This document shows, one piece after another, positions 52,071 to 63,990 of a DNA stretch of 64,000 nt. Made by a program: the position numbers and the translations under genes. The notes under the pieces are model-generated. The model searched no databases. It saw only the letters and a program-made list of their open reading frames with translations, and was not told the DNA's origin. Position 1 is the stretch's first letter; each line of letters opens with the position of its first letter. Origin of the DNA: Stercorarius parasiticus (Eukaryota; Chordata; Aves; Charadriiformes; Stercorariidae); assembly GCA_013396915.1 (NCBI GenBank), contig VWZL01000320.1:641048-705047 (forward strand), in the 5' to 3' direction.

Positions 52071-53550
52071 CTAGAGCATGCCCTCAAGTGCCAAATCTAC
52101 ACGTTTCTTAAATACCTCTAGGGACGGTGACTCAACGACCTCCCTGGGCAGGCTGTTCCAGTGCCTGACCACTCTTTCAGGAAAGGAATTCTTCCTAATA
52201 TCTAATCGAAACCTCCCCTGATGCAACTTTAGACCATTTCCTCTGGTCCTGTCATTATTCACCTGGGAGAAGAGGCCAACACCCACCTCTCTACAGCCTC
52301 CTTTCAGGTAGTTGTAGAGGGCGATGAGGTCTCCCCTCAGCCTCCTCTTCTCCAAACTAAACATGCCCAGTTCCCTCAGCCTCTCCTCATATGGCTTGGT
52401 CTCCAGACCCCTCACCAGCTTGGTAGCTCTCCTCTGGACCCACTCCAGCACTTCAATGTCCCTCTTGTACAGAGGGTCCCAGAACTGAACACAGTACTCG
52501 AGGGGAGGCCTCACCAGTGCCGAGNNNNNNNNNNNNNNNNNNNNNNNNNNNNNNNNNNNNNNNNNNNNNNNNNNNNNNNNNNNNNNNNNNNNNNNNNNNN
52601 NNNNNNNNNNNNNNNNNNNNNNNNNNNNNNNNNNNNNNNNNNNNNNNNNNNNNNNNNNNNNNNNNNNNNNNNNNNNNNNNNNNNNNNNNNNNNNNNNNNN
52701 NNNNNNNNNNNNNNNNNNNNNNNNNNNNNNNNNNNNNNNNNNNNNNNNNNNNNNNNNNNNNNNNNNNNNNNNNNNNNNNNNNNNNNNNNNNNNNNNNNNN
52801 NNNNNNNNNNNNNNNNNNNNNNNNNNNNNNNNNNNNNNNNNNNNNNNNNNNNNNNNNNNNNNNNGGCCCTGATCCCTTGGCTGCCCTGCACTTGCCGTGA
52901 GAGCTCACTCAAGATGATCCTCTCCATGATCTTTCCTGATACCGAGGTCAGACTGACAGGCTTGTAGTTCCCCGGATCCTCCTTCCGACCCTTCTTGCAG
53001 ATGGGCGTCACATTAGTGACCCTCCAGTCATGTGATACCTCCCCTGTTGACCAAGATTGTTGATAAATGATGGAGAGAGGCTTGGTGAGCTCTCCCGCCA
53101 GCTCCCTGAGTACTCTTGGGTGAATCCCATCTGGCCCCATAGACTTATGTGTGTCTAGGTGCAGAAGCAGATCATTGACTACTTCCTCCTGGATTATGGG
53201 TGGGTTGCTCTGCTCTCCATCCTTTTCTTCCAGCTCTGGAGGCTGAACACCCTGGGGATAGCTGGTCTGACTATTGAAGATAGAGGTAAAGAAGGCATTA
53301 AGTATCTCAGCCTTCTCCTCGTCCATGGTTGCAACTTTCCCCCCGGCATCCAGTAAGGGATGGAGATTCTCCCTGCCTCTCTTTTTGTTGATGTATTTAT
53401 AAAAACTTTTTTTGTTGTCCTTAGTGGCCAAGTTGAGCTCCAGCTGGGCTTTTGCCTTCCAATTTTCTCTCTGTATAACCTAATGAGATCTCTGTACTCC
53501 TCCTGAGTTGCCTGTCCCTTCTTCCAAAGGTGGTATACGCTCCTTCATGG
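52071..53550 (-). pseudogene. CR1 ORF2 remnant (linker, RT and C-terminus)
   Basis: On the minus strand a linker segment (VYHLWKKGQATQEEYRDLI) is followed near 53460 by a one-base deletion. An uninterrupted frame then runs from 53431 through [27 protein letters not shown] and [18 protein letters not shown], the first RT motifs, until the gap at 52864. Beyond the gap, [17 protein letters not shown] begins at about 52523 and the frame stays open to the stop at 52071, including [11 protein letters not shown] and [10 protein letters not shown]. The central RT motifs with the catalytic aspartates fall in the gap and cannot be judged. The one-base deletion and the missing endonuclease make it non-autonomous. 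Confidence 0.9.
52525..52864. other. Assembly gap of 340 N inside CR1
   Basis: 340 consecutive N lie between two CR1 ORF2 segments. By comparison with the CR1 at 14-16 kb, about 690 bp of ORF2 should lie between the flanks. Confidence 0.98.
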
Positions 53551-53553
53551 GTT

Positions 53554-56500
53554 CACTTATCATAACATTTTGCAAACTTGTGTATCAGGTTTATTATCTG
53601 GAATTTTTCCAATTCCCAAATTCCTTAATTTTTTATGAACTTAACTATGTATAGTACTTTCACTCCATTTAGAATCAATTGCTTGGCTATGGATCTGTAG
53701 GAAATCTTGTGGTTCTTACATGTTTTTCAAACATTTTCTTTGATTTTCCTCCAAAAGTTTGGAGTACAGTCTTCATTTTTCAATTTCGATATTTGAACAT
53801 AAAACCTCAAAGCTAAGCTTGGTCAAATCTGAAGGGTTTCTTCTGTGTTTGCCTCAGATCTATGATTCTCAAATTATTTTATTGCAGATTAGAAATGAGA
53901 TCTGTTTTCTGTGAAAGTATATCCCACCATAGAACAAGAGGGTGTTCAGATTTCATACTGTTTGAAATATTTTCTGCTTTATGGAAAAAAGCAGGGACAT
54001 GAATTTTTCATGATATGTATTTAGAGATCAAAATCATATTGTTGTAGACACTCCTCCAAAGGCCAGATATGAACACTTAAAAGGAACTTAACAAATAAAC
54101 TTTTTGCAATTGCTTCACAAAATATTAATTTTATTTTTAAAATTTTAAGCAGTGTTTTTATTCTCTTCTCTTTATTTGTGACACATATAGACATCTGTAA
54201 AAGAGCTGGTATTAAATTCTTCCCTGTTTGAAACCAAATACAGAAGTCCGCAGTAAGACTGAGCTTTACTTTATATCTTACCAAACTTCAAAAAGCTACC
54301 TTATGACTTTAAAATAAGTTCCTGTAATTGTGTTATTCTGCTTCTCTTCACTCTTGTTGCAAGGGAAGATATAAGGGGATCTCTGCTTACATGTGACTGT
54401 ACGCAGTAGAACATCAACAGTGAAAGTTATTGAGGTTAAATTAAAATAAAAAAATAAAAATCATACACTTTGCTATAGCAGTACCTGTCTAGAATAGTTA
54501 ATATCTTAATAAGTTAATAAAAGTGTTATTCAGATGTAACAAGTATCTAAATTATTTTTTTAAAAAGGAGTTTATTATATACAACCAATAATGTTCACAA
54601 ATTTTTGTCTTCAGTTCAGAAGATATACTAAATTAATATGCAAAAAAGGTTTGTAAGAGGTAAGCATACTTTTCTACGAAAGGGCAAAGAAGAATAAACC
54701 TGGTGTTTCTTATGAGCTCTTCTAAAACAAGATTTAGTTTCTAACTCCAAAGTCACATTTCTTGATTCTGACTTTACAAAGCTGAATTGTTGTTCATCAT
54801 TTTATTGTTATTGCTTTTTTTATGTTTTGCAGTGAACTGGCATTGCCAATAACTTAAATTTAGAACGAATACAAATAAAGTCTCTCATGCCAACATATAT
54901 TAAATCTAAATATATAGTAAATATAAATAGTACTTAATAAGAAAGTAAATTGTGTTTCAGTTTCACACTATGTTAATGGCTTAAAGATATCTTGGTAATG
55001 ATTGAAGAGATGTTACACATATTCTCATGTGCCCACTTTAGCTCAATGACTTTGGATATCCTTGGAGAGGACCCTGAGGAGTCAAGACTCTCATAAACTC
55101 CGAGAATCCTCTCCAAACAGAATAGAGAGTAAACTAAAGTCTCACAAGGTCAGCAAGCACAACACGGACACATTCAAAATTATTAGTAGTCTTCTAACAT
55201 CTTTTAGAATATTTCGTCAAAATTAACTCCAGGGTGAAGTTAAAAGACTAGTGTACTTACTGAATCCTTAATGCCATGTTTCATAGTAAAGTAAGTGGTG
55301 ATGTCAAAGACCTTTGCATACTCACTGGGCTCTAACGGATTCCTTCCAAGAAGATCTATTTGTTCCAACAGATCTCTGATGAAGTAGTACCACAATCAGA
55401 TGCACAGAATAATGATTCCTGTGTCTGATATTCAGAATGCAGCATGAAGATGGTGACTGGTTTTTTACTTCCATGTTCTGTTACAGGTTAATATATGTGT
55501 TATCTCAAAATACATGTATTGCCCTAAAACTTGCACATTTTTGCTGTTATGTTTCATTTTTGCTGATCAGAATACTGATACTGATATGATTCCGTAGCTT
55601 GACGAAGGTCAGTATCATCTGCCTCTGCTGTCTAGGCTATAGGGTTAATTGCTCGTACAGTGACAGTGATGATATTTCCTTTCCTTTTATTCCTGTATCC
55701 CACCTAACTGTTGAATATATTTGGTCTGGAAGCCATGGATTAAATTTGGCTTCTCATGCTGGATGAATCTGGAAGAATACTAATCCAAAGGGAGTTATTG
55801 GGCATTGTAAATCATAAATACCTCGAGAAAGAGGAGAAATGTGTCAACTTTGGAGCAAACATGAGTTATGGCACAATTGTCTTCATAAAATCAAGTCCTC
55901 TTGGGTATATTTTCCTATCTTATTTCAATGTGAAAGCAACAATATCCACATCTAATCTGAAATGCATGTTGCTGTGTTTCAGTTTTATTGCTATTTTCAC
56001 CCATCAATGGGGAAAAAATGAAATTTCGTTAGGGTCAAGAAATGAGAAAAGTACATTCGAATTGAAATTAATAGCCTATATCCATACCAAAACTTAGATG
56101 TATGATTCAAACATATATATAGTTGTTTTCAGCATAACTGTAATCTAGCTGTAACTTGTTGGTACCTGTTGTAAAAATGCAGTTTACAACATGGCCTGAA
56201 CTAAATCATAAATCTACCACACAAATTTATTAGTGCTGAACCCTGTACTGCTGAATGAGTTTTTTTACCTCAATTTGCTAGATTAAAGCTGTCTCAGATG
56301 TGCTATATGCACTGATTTCATGCTCCTCAGTACATTATTAGGATCCTCCTCCCCAACTGGATTATATACTAGGTAAAAAAATATAGAAGAAAAATAATCA
56401 GATTCTCTTCCACTCTCTTTCCACAAGCAAAAGGTCATACCTATTAATGCTTGTGATATTTTATCATATTATTTAGGAGCAACAAGTGTCTTTGTCTTGT

Positions 56501-58281
56501 TTTAGTTAAAATTTCCTTCACTGTAGGTAGCATGGGGTGTGGATTAATATGGAGGTATTGCTGTCGGGGTTGGCTCCATTATATCGATGTGAAAAAGTTA
56601 CAAGGTAGAGCCACAAAGCATTTAGCTAAATATTTAACATAGCTTCCCCTACCAAAGCATGCAATGGTCACCTAAAGATGTTGCATTCACAGCATTCTTG
56701 TAATTTTGGAAAAGTGTTATTCCCTTAAACCATTATGGCAGGTTATGAACTCATTTTTCATGAATGTAAATTTTTTATTTTTTTTTTAGCCAGTCATTTC
56801 TCTATCCATCATCCCCAGAAAGGGAAACAAAAGGCGTAAAAAATGTTATCAAGTGTAAAAAGAGAGAATCTCAGTCCCGTGCATGTATAGGACACATGTA
56901 AAGCACACATGTAAACAGACAAACATGAATCATAACTGATATTTTTATCCATACAGTAAAGATAAGGTGGTAGTGATTGTTAGTTCCATTTTGAATAAGG
57001 ATTCACTAAACTTACACACAGGACAGAAAAACAGCCATTGTGACTATCCAATCCCTCTTTCTTTTCAGTATTCAGTAATCATTTCTGCTGCTCTGATTTT
57101 TCTTTCTTTAAAAAATAAAAGACTTTCAAAGTTACCATCTAAACTCATTCTTTCTTTTTTTTTCCCATGTATTTGCCCTGTTGCCAACATCATTCTGTTA
57201 ATTAACCTTCATCAACCTTTTTTAGATCTCTCCTCTAAACTTAAGCACTGAATAAGAGAACTGTCCACAGAAAACTTAGGAGAGAGCTGACTGAAACCAA
57301 AGCTTGAAATTGTTTTCAGTAATGAATTTCACACTGGAGTTTTCAACTGAGGAGATTTAAAGCACATTTTTATTATCCCTTGTTTAAGTTGTGTTACTTA
57401 GATATAGTGCAATGTCTCGGTTTAGCAGCTGTTGTTTACACCTGAAGCTATGGTAAAAATCTAGGATCTCATCAGTTTGGGTGGGTTTTTTTCCCATCAT
57501 TTGCTTAATTTCTTTCTTGTGACAAATGAGGCCTTTATAAATTAACTCAGCTGGTGCACATTTGACCCCAATTTTTGAATGTATTCCCTGGGTCAAGTAC
57601 TTTTGTGTGTGAGAATAGAGTCATTCTTTCCACCCTGAGGCAATCAGAGTACTCATGCATTTAACTTACCATCAACACATTTTTATTCATAAATATTTTT
57701 CTACAAGTTTCATCTAAACAAACAAATCTAATCCTAAAAAAAATTAAAGGCAATTACAGTTTATTTTCTAGCTTCTGCTTACCCATATTAAACTATTTTA
57801 CTGAATAATAAATTAAAAAGAAGTCTGTTACTTTAGAATGGCTGGTGTGTGGGTGTTTCAACGTATTTCAGTGAAAAGTTATTTTGCTCTGAAAAATCCA
57901 ACAAATTTTATCTTCTGATTTTTGTGTAAATGTAAGAATGATATTATTATATCTGTACGCGACTGTCTCTCTCTCCCTTACTTTGTCTTATCAGTTCCAT
58001 TGCTGGGAGTTTTGCTTCTACAACCTAAGTGCCAACATATGGTTGCATTCTGTAACATGAACTCATAGCTAAATCTATGAAGTTCATTCTTTAGTCTCCA
58101 CCTTTGGGACATCAGTAGGTGGTAATCTTAGCAACCTGGATGTGATATCACCATTGTGGCATTTTCATTGACACAGCTCTGCTACAGAGAGCCCTTGCCC
58201 CCAAGTATAATTCCTGAAAAATTAGCCTCTCATTACAAAACATTAAATCTCTTGTCACTCAACCCTGGAGCTTGATGGAAG
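53554..58281. other. Unique AT-rich non-coding DNA
   Basis: No gene or repeat family is recognised apart from the hairpin at 55062-55116. The longest frame is 113 codons (55756-56097, plus), without known domain or splice context. Confidence 0.6.
55062..55116. other. 55-nt hairpin-forming inverted repeat
   Basis: TTGGAGAGGA (55062-55071) pairs perfectly with TCCTCTCCAA (55107-55116), and inside it GGAGT (55078-55082) pairs with ACTCC (55097-55101). The apical loop is 14 nt and there is an internal loop between the two stems. The size and shape overlap with short miRNA precursors, but the stem is short and no expression evidence exists. Confidence 0.3.
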
Positions 58282-58545
58282 TGTTGGATATGCGGTGGGG
58301 GTAAAAAACTCCCCTAAGGATTAAACTTGGCACTTCCCTACTTGGTGATACGGGCTCTGGATGGGTGGTCCCTCTGGATCTCCTTTCAATAACAGGTTCA
58401 CGGGCAAGCAGACGGCAGCTATAGAGAGGATTAGAAAGCTTTAATTCAGCAACCCCAAAATTTTATGAGTTTTGAAGTGCCAACTATATTATTCTTATGC
58501 TTTGTTACATTGGCAAGGGGAAAGGATTGTCTTTGATGAGAGAGT
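58282..58545 (-). mobile_element. Probable LTR remnant of an endogenous retrovirus
   Basis: On the minus strand, a CATAAAA box (58461-58467) is followed after about 16 bp by an ATTAAA signal (58440-58445) in GAATTAAAGCTTTCTAATCC. U5-like sequence (GTCTGCTTGCCCGTGAACC, then GGGAGTTTTTTACCCCC) runs to a CA-type end, CATATCCAACA, at 58282. The short distance between TATA box and poly(A) signal is known from some avian retroviral LTRs. The U3 boundary (about 58545) is a guess. No internal retroviral sequence adjoins it. Confidence 0.5.
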
Positions 58546-61500
58546 AGTTTCTTATTTATTATCATAAAATATCTTCCAAAAGCTTCCCTCCTGGGTGGTT
58601 TTCCTTTCCTTGATTTAACTTTTTAGTGAATGTTTGAGTCTCCCCTTCTTTCCTCCTTGTGGTGATTTAGGTTTGGTGAAATCTAAACAATGTGTTTCAT
58701 ATTTCTTATTTGCCAAGAGAGACTTTCAGGGCAAGGCTGAAAGAAAGCAGTGCTTTTGGTTAACATCTCCCATGAAAGCAATATATCTAGAATAATTGTC
58801 CTGGGAAAAGCAAGCCAAAGAAATTTGCTCAGCTGTAGACTGACTGAAGAGCTCAATGATGTGATACATGGGTTACCTTATCCGAATATTGAATAATGTC
58901 AACCTGTATATGGCAGCTTTGATATTCATGCAAATTGTTATCACATTTAGGTAAAGAAGAAAGTTCCTTTAGGAATGTAAATGTTAAATATCTTCTCACT
59001 CCCTACCAAACACTAGTGGTTAGGGTTGAATACTAAGAAGGAATCATGTGTAGTGATTATGATTATATAAATTCCTTCTGGAATTAAAAATTTATAAAAT
59101 AATAAATATTTTTGTCTATGTTTTTAAAAACTAAACAGTTGAGTAATAACAACAATCAGCGATCACTAACACAGAAGTTAGCAGAGAGATGAGACAACAC
59201 ATACAGTGCTTTGTTCATGGTATCATCAGGAGATGATAATTTAGGACAGCATTCTAAACATTGCTCAAGAATTTTTCAGAAAACTTAGTCAAAGTCATTG
59301 CTATCTCATAATTTGAAATAAACCACATATTTTGTTAAGTGAATGAATGACTGATAAAAAATAAGTCTCCTATTTTTGCTTTTGAATGGTAAATTTTAAT
59401 GACAGTTTAACAAATCTGCCCTGCCATTTTGAAATCTGTTTTTACAGGCATATTTTATTTCAACTACGTGTTAAGTATGCAATAAATCACCATAGAAAAT
59501 GGCAAGCAAGAAGAACCCCCATTTAAGTCAAGTAATCAGAGGATTCAATAACTAAATGACAGTGTCATGTCTGGATTAACTTTGACTAAGCATTAGTATT
59601 TAGACTCATCACTTGTAAGAATTAAAAAATAGAAGTTTATTCACTTCAAAGGACATAAATAACCTGCTGAGCTACCTTCACTATAGTTTGTTTATACTGC
59701 TTTCTGGAGTTGAAGGGCACTCTTCATCTTCTTCTTATTTGTGGTTTAAATTAGAAGGTCATACAGCACATGGTAAAAAAAAAAGAGAAAAAAAAAGAAA
59801 AGAAAAAACCACACACCACTCCACCCACTATATTTCTGGTTTCTGTTGCCTATCGGACAGCCTAGTTTGAAATAGTGCCTGGAAGAGATTCATTCCCTTG
59901 AGGTATAATGATCATTTTTCAAGTACAACCACTGTTCATTCTCTCTAGAGATGCTTTGATTCACTTTCAGTCTATCGGCTAAATATGTAAGGTACCTTTT
60001 TAAAGTATGTATCAGTGAAATTCTTCTCCTGGCTTTTCACCTACTAATTGCAAGCAGGGAGCTAGTTCTCCTTTTTCAAACAAAACCACAATTTTTAAAT
60101 CTTCCCCCAGTTTAACTATGGTTGTAGAGCCATATACTGCATAAATTGTGATCATGATAATGTGAAGCTTTCATCTTAGCTGGAAATAACATCTGCCTGC
60201 TGCAACATCTTTGAAATCTTGATTGATAAAGGATTTAGATCTGGTTTTAATTATTGTCTTATGTACTTGGCAAAGGTTAATATTTTGCATGGGGAAAAAG
60301 ATCAGGCCATAATTCCTGGATTTAAGGCAAGGACTCTAGAATTTTACTTGACTATGCCTTCCAATGCTAAAGAAAACATACACTTTTGAAATGAAGAAAT
60401 TTACTGTTTGTTTGAGAAATATGCAAGTTTTTTTCATGGCTTATTCGGTTTATAAACAGAAAGTTTATTAGCTCTACGTAATTGGGGGCAAAAATAATTC
60501 TGTATACATTTGTATTGTAAATCAAGTTTTTAAATTAAAAAAAGTCCCAGGTTGGTAAACATAATATAAATTTTCTGTTCGATGTTTCAAATTCATTAAT
60601 GACTTATTTGACCTAAAGTTAAGGGAATTACACTAGCTCTCATTTGGCCATATTTTTCTGATAAACTGAAGTTGATCACACCCAATCATACACCAAATCA
60701 AAGAAGTTTGCAAACTCTATTCTTTTTTCTTCAACAGTTGCCAATTATACAAACCAGACAATTAAACCTTACTGTGACATATTTTAGGACGTGACAAACA
60801 TCACAAGATAGATACGTTTTTATTTCAACTTTCAACATGCCTTCAGTATTATTTTTTTCCTACGAGCATTTTTTTGCCAGCTGGATATATAATCAAACAC
60901 CAGTATATGGCCTAGATGCATCTTGCATGGCATTAGTATTTTAAAGAAATAACAAACTCTAACGTTTCTAAAACAGAAACGGAGTTTTCATATAATCATA
61001 AAGTCACATACTGAGTTCATTTTGCTACACAAAATGTACAATTTTTTATTATTTTTTAAGTTTACGAGAATAATGTCCTGTGTTTTTAAAATTTTTCTTA
61101 AATTCTTATGGCTCAGAGGACAGATAAAGTGACTGATGTTGAATTCAGAGGTTTCTGTTTTTATATTTCAATCAATATCTCTCAATACTCAAAAGTTATC
61201 ATCCAGCTTATATCACTATCATATCCCAGGAACAATGTGGCATAAATACTGAAGTATTTTTCCATCTGTAAAGATGATGTGTCCTGGTTTGAAGACAGGA
61301 ATTTTGAGAGCTCAGTGTGATCAAATTGGAATCATCATGCAATTACTTCTGTAAAAAATGAATTACTACAATGTGGAGTAGATGGAAGAACTACTTCATA
61401 CACTATTTAGTGTGTAACATGATGTCTTTACCCCAAATCTTCAAACTGACTTCTGCAAGCTACTGATATTAATCAGAGATTATAGACTATTTTCAGATGA

Positions 61501-63361
61501 TTACAGTAGGAATGTTTGTGATCTACTGGTTAAAGAGCTGTGTATATACTACTGTCAGTTTACTCTGAAGATTGAAAAAACCCTTTAAGTCAGCAAATAT
61601 CTAAGTTTTTCAGAGGCTTTTCTGAATCTTCAGAACATATGAAGCTTACACACTCTGGAAGTTATCCAGTCTTTGTGGTGTTGAAGACTGGGTTGATAGT
61701 CTTTGGTTTCCAGACTTAATTTTTTTTTTTTTTTTATTGTCTAAGTCTTCCAGAGTGGCAAACTCATATAATTCAGTATTTCACTTCTTTAGTTTTTTGT
61801 TTTCATTAATCCTTCTTGTGTGATATTATGCAGAACACATCCATAAAGTAATTTTTTGTTTACTTAAAATATGGTACGTGTTTTTTATGCTTTCACAGAA
61901 GATGTTTTTGGCTGGCTGACAGTTTATTTGAAAACTATTTTAACTACTGTATTAATAAACAGTGCTACTTGCAGATCATGGCAATATGTTTTGCATTTTC
62001 ATTCGCCATTTTTGTATTATTCAGACATGTAATGAAAACAGTATATGGGGCTAGTTTTAAGCATTTATTTTTAACTACTGTTTATGTCTCCAAATTCATT
62101 CCTTGTGTAAGATGTGCCTAGAAATACAATGAATATGGATGAGATTGACCCATGTTCCTATATTTTCACATAATTTCTGCAAAAGACAGTTGCCTGTGCT
62201 AGCCTCTGTGGGAGAACTGTATCATATGCTAACTTTGAAAGAGGATTAAAGAGATGATATAATAGTTTTTCTAACTCTAGATCAATGATTCTTTATGATG
62301 CGATTATGAAGTGAGCAGCCAAAAGATAACTAAAAAAATATGAGCTTTTAAACCCAAGGAATAGCTGTTATTCATATATTGCTTTCACAGAATTAAGAAA
62401 GAGGAATCAAATCAGTTCATATATACACGCCAATTCAAGAGAAGGCAACGAGCTTCTCTTAAATGCCGAAAGAGTTTGTAGAATTCCATAATCCTTATTG
62501 TTGTGGATGTGTCCTTTGCTTAATATACATTTTTCCAAATGTTATGGTATGCCAGCCTACTACGGCAAGGAATGTTTCTCTCATGCAGAAACATCTGTTT
62601 CACTGCAGTTAAATGAAGAATTTTCTACCCATGAACGATAGAACACGATTTTTTTTTTCTATATACAATGTGCTTATAAATGATTGAAGACTGGGAGATA
62701 GGGGCCCAATTAGAACAAAAACAAAATATAGGGAATTAGGAACATTTGATTGGCTTTCACTGTGACTTTTGGTCTTTTGAAGATTCCCCTCAATACACCC
62801 TCTTAAATGTTGAAACTTTCTCCTTGAACCATCATTCGTTAGTCCAGGTTCCCCTAAGGTTAGCTCGTGCCATTCTAAATGTATTCTGCTAATGCAAAGA
62901 AAAATGATCATTCCAATTGTGTGGTCTTCTGTAATCTCTGCTGTGAGGCCAATAAACCTGAAATAGGCATTTGCAAAAATGTACTGTAAAACATTCCCCA
63001 AAGCCACTGGTGCCAGCTAAAAAGACATTTTTCAGTCTTTCACAGATAAAGGAAAGCACTTAAGGAATGAAAGGTTTAGTTTGATGGATTTGTGCTAACT
63101 AAAGCTTGGCTCTAATGGCAAATATTTTAATATTGGACTGATCAATAAAAAGACATTTTACAGTTAAATTTCCATAATAGAGCTACAATGAAGCAATTAT
63201 TTTTTTTATTGCACAATAGGAAAATAATATGGAAATAACTGCAGGAAACTAACAATCAACAAAATATGCACATACTATCAGTATTCCTTCAATATATTGT
63301 GGAACTAGAACCACCCCTCAATTATCATAGGCTTGCAAAACTCCTAAAAAGTAATATTTTG
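58546..63361. other. Unique AT-rich non-coding DNA
   Basis: No confident gene is present. A purine-rich A/G low-complexity tract lies at 59776-59808 and a 16-T run at 61720-61735. The 132-codon minus frame at 62609-63007 begins at a GTG, has no recognised domain, and is within the range expected by chance here. Confidence 0.6.
58845..58960. promoter_or_regulatory. Candidate regulatory segment with octamer/SOX pair
   Basis: ATGCAAAT (58928-58935) overlaps a SOX-type ATTGTTAT (58934-58941), a close octamer-SOX arrangement, although the order is the reverse of the classic SOX-OCT composite. The surrounding roughly 100 bp are less AT-rich and free of homopolymers. Function is inferred from motifs only. 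Confidence 0.22.
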
Positions 63362-63736
63362 TTATAATAAAGTCTGCTTGTGTGATGATGTCTTGCAATG
63401 TGGTCTAATTACAGCTAGCATAAACAAAACGATGGTTAATCCGCACAAAATGTCCAACAGTTTATAGGCTTTGGCTTCAGTTTTACATTCTGAATGTGTA
63501 GGAGTTTTCAAGAAAGTCCAATCCTGCTGCAATTCCCCACAATTATCTTCTACCCCAGTGTATATACAGTGACCTACATTCTGCAGTAAAATAGCTTCTG
63601 CTGGAGGACCCCATGTTTGGAGAATGTTCTGCCTTTTATGGGCACAAGAAAAATGCAGCTTATGAGGAAAATGCAAACTAGAGAGCTCTTGCATTGTGTT
63701 TTGTTCTCTCTGTTTTTTCTGGGTTAAGTATGACAA
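63362..63736 (-). other. Unidentified 124-codon open frame with hydrophobic C-terminal segment
   Basis: This minus-strand frame is open after an upstream stop. Its first ATG is codon 15, giving about 110 residues. The N-terminal part is polar and contains several cysteines. Near the C-terminus lies a roughly 18-residue hydrophobic segment (LLDILCGLTIVLFMLAVI), followed by a basic tail RPHCKTSSHK, as in a small single-pass membrane protein. A CAG preceded by modest pyrimidines lies just before codon 9. I recognise no family, and a frame of this length is expected by chance in 64 kb, so I do not call a gene. Confidence 0.15.
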
Positions 63737-63978
63737 ATCAACACCTCATAGAAGTTGCTAATATCCATAGAGATGTCAGCTTTGTGAAGAGGTATAGTAC
63801 TATTAACATACACAAAATCTCCCTTAGCCACAAGCAATGATAAGTAAGGATTCACAAGAAGAAAGCTGCATTTGAAATAGTTTGTCTTCCTTTTGTGACT
63901 TCTGTGATTTGTTTTTTTATGATTTTTAGACTTTATATATTTGTGTTCTTTTTTTTTTTTTCTTTTCTATTTGTGTAG

Positions 63979-63990
63979 CAGCTCCTTCTG
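63979..63990 (+). other. Possible 12-nt microexon
   Basis: A pyrimidine tract of about 25 bases, containing 14 T in a row (63949-63962), leads to TTTGTGTAG (acceptor AG at 63977-63978). Twelve bases, CAGCTCCTTCTG, follow, and then GTGAGACATG, a strong donor-type sequence, at the window end. The length is a multiple of three. Alternatively the exon may be longer and run past the window, reading APSGET in one phase. This is inference from splice-site appearance only. Confidence 0.25.

Larger units (their letters stand above)
51972..53553 (-). mobile_element. CR1 LINE, 5'-truncated, better preserved, with N gap
   Basis: The plus strand starts with three AGAATCATAG-type octamer units (the reversed CR1 tail), followed by a short 3' UTR with a CACACACACA stretch and then ORF2 up to about 53553, where homology stops. 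52525-52864 is an assembly gap. It is 5'-truncated before the reverse transcriptase, within the inter-domain linker. Both sides of the gap retain long open frames, so this is the youngest-looking CR1 in the window. Confidence 0.95.

Noticed and set aside
62609..63007. 132-codon minus frame
   Set aside because: It starts at GTG, shows no known domain, and a few frames of this length are expected by chance in 64 kb of AT-rich DNA.
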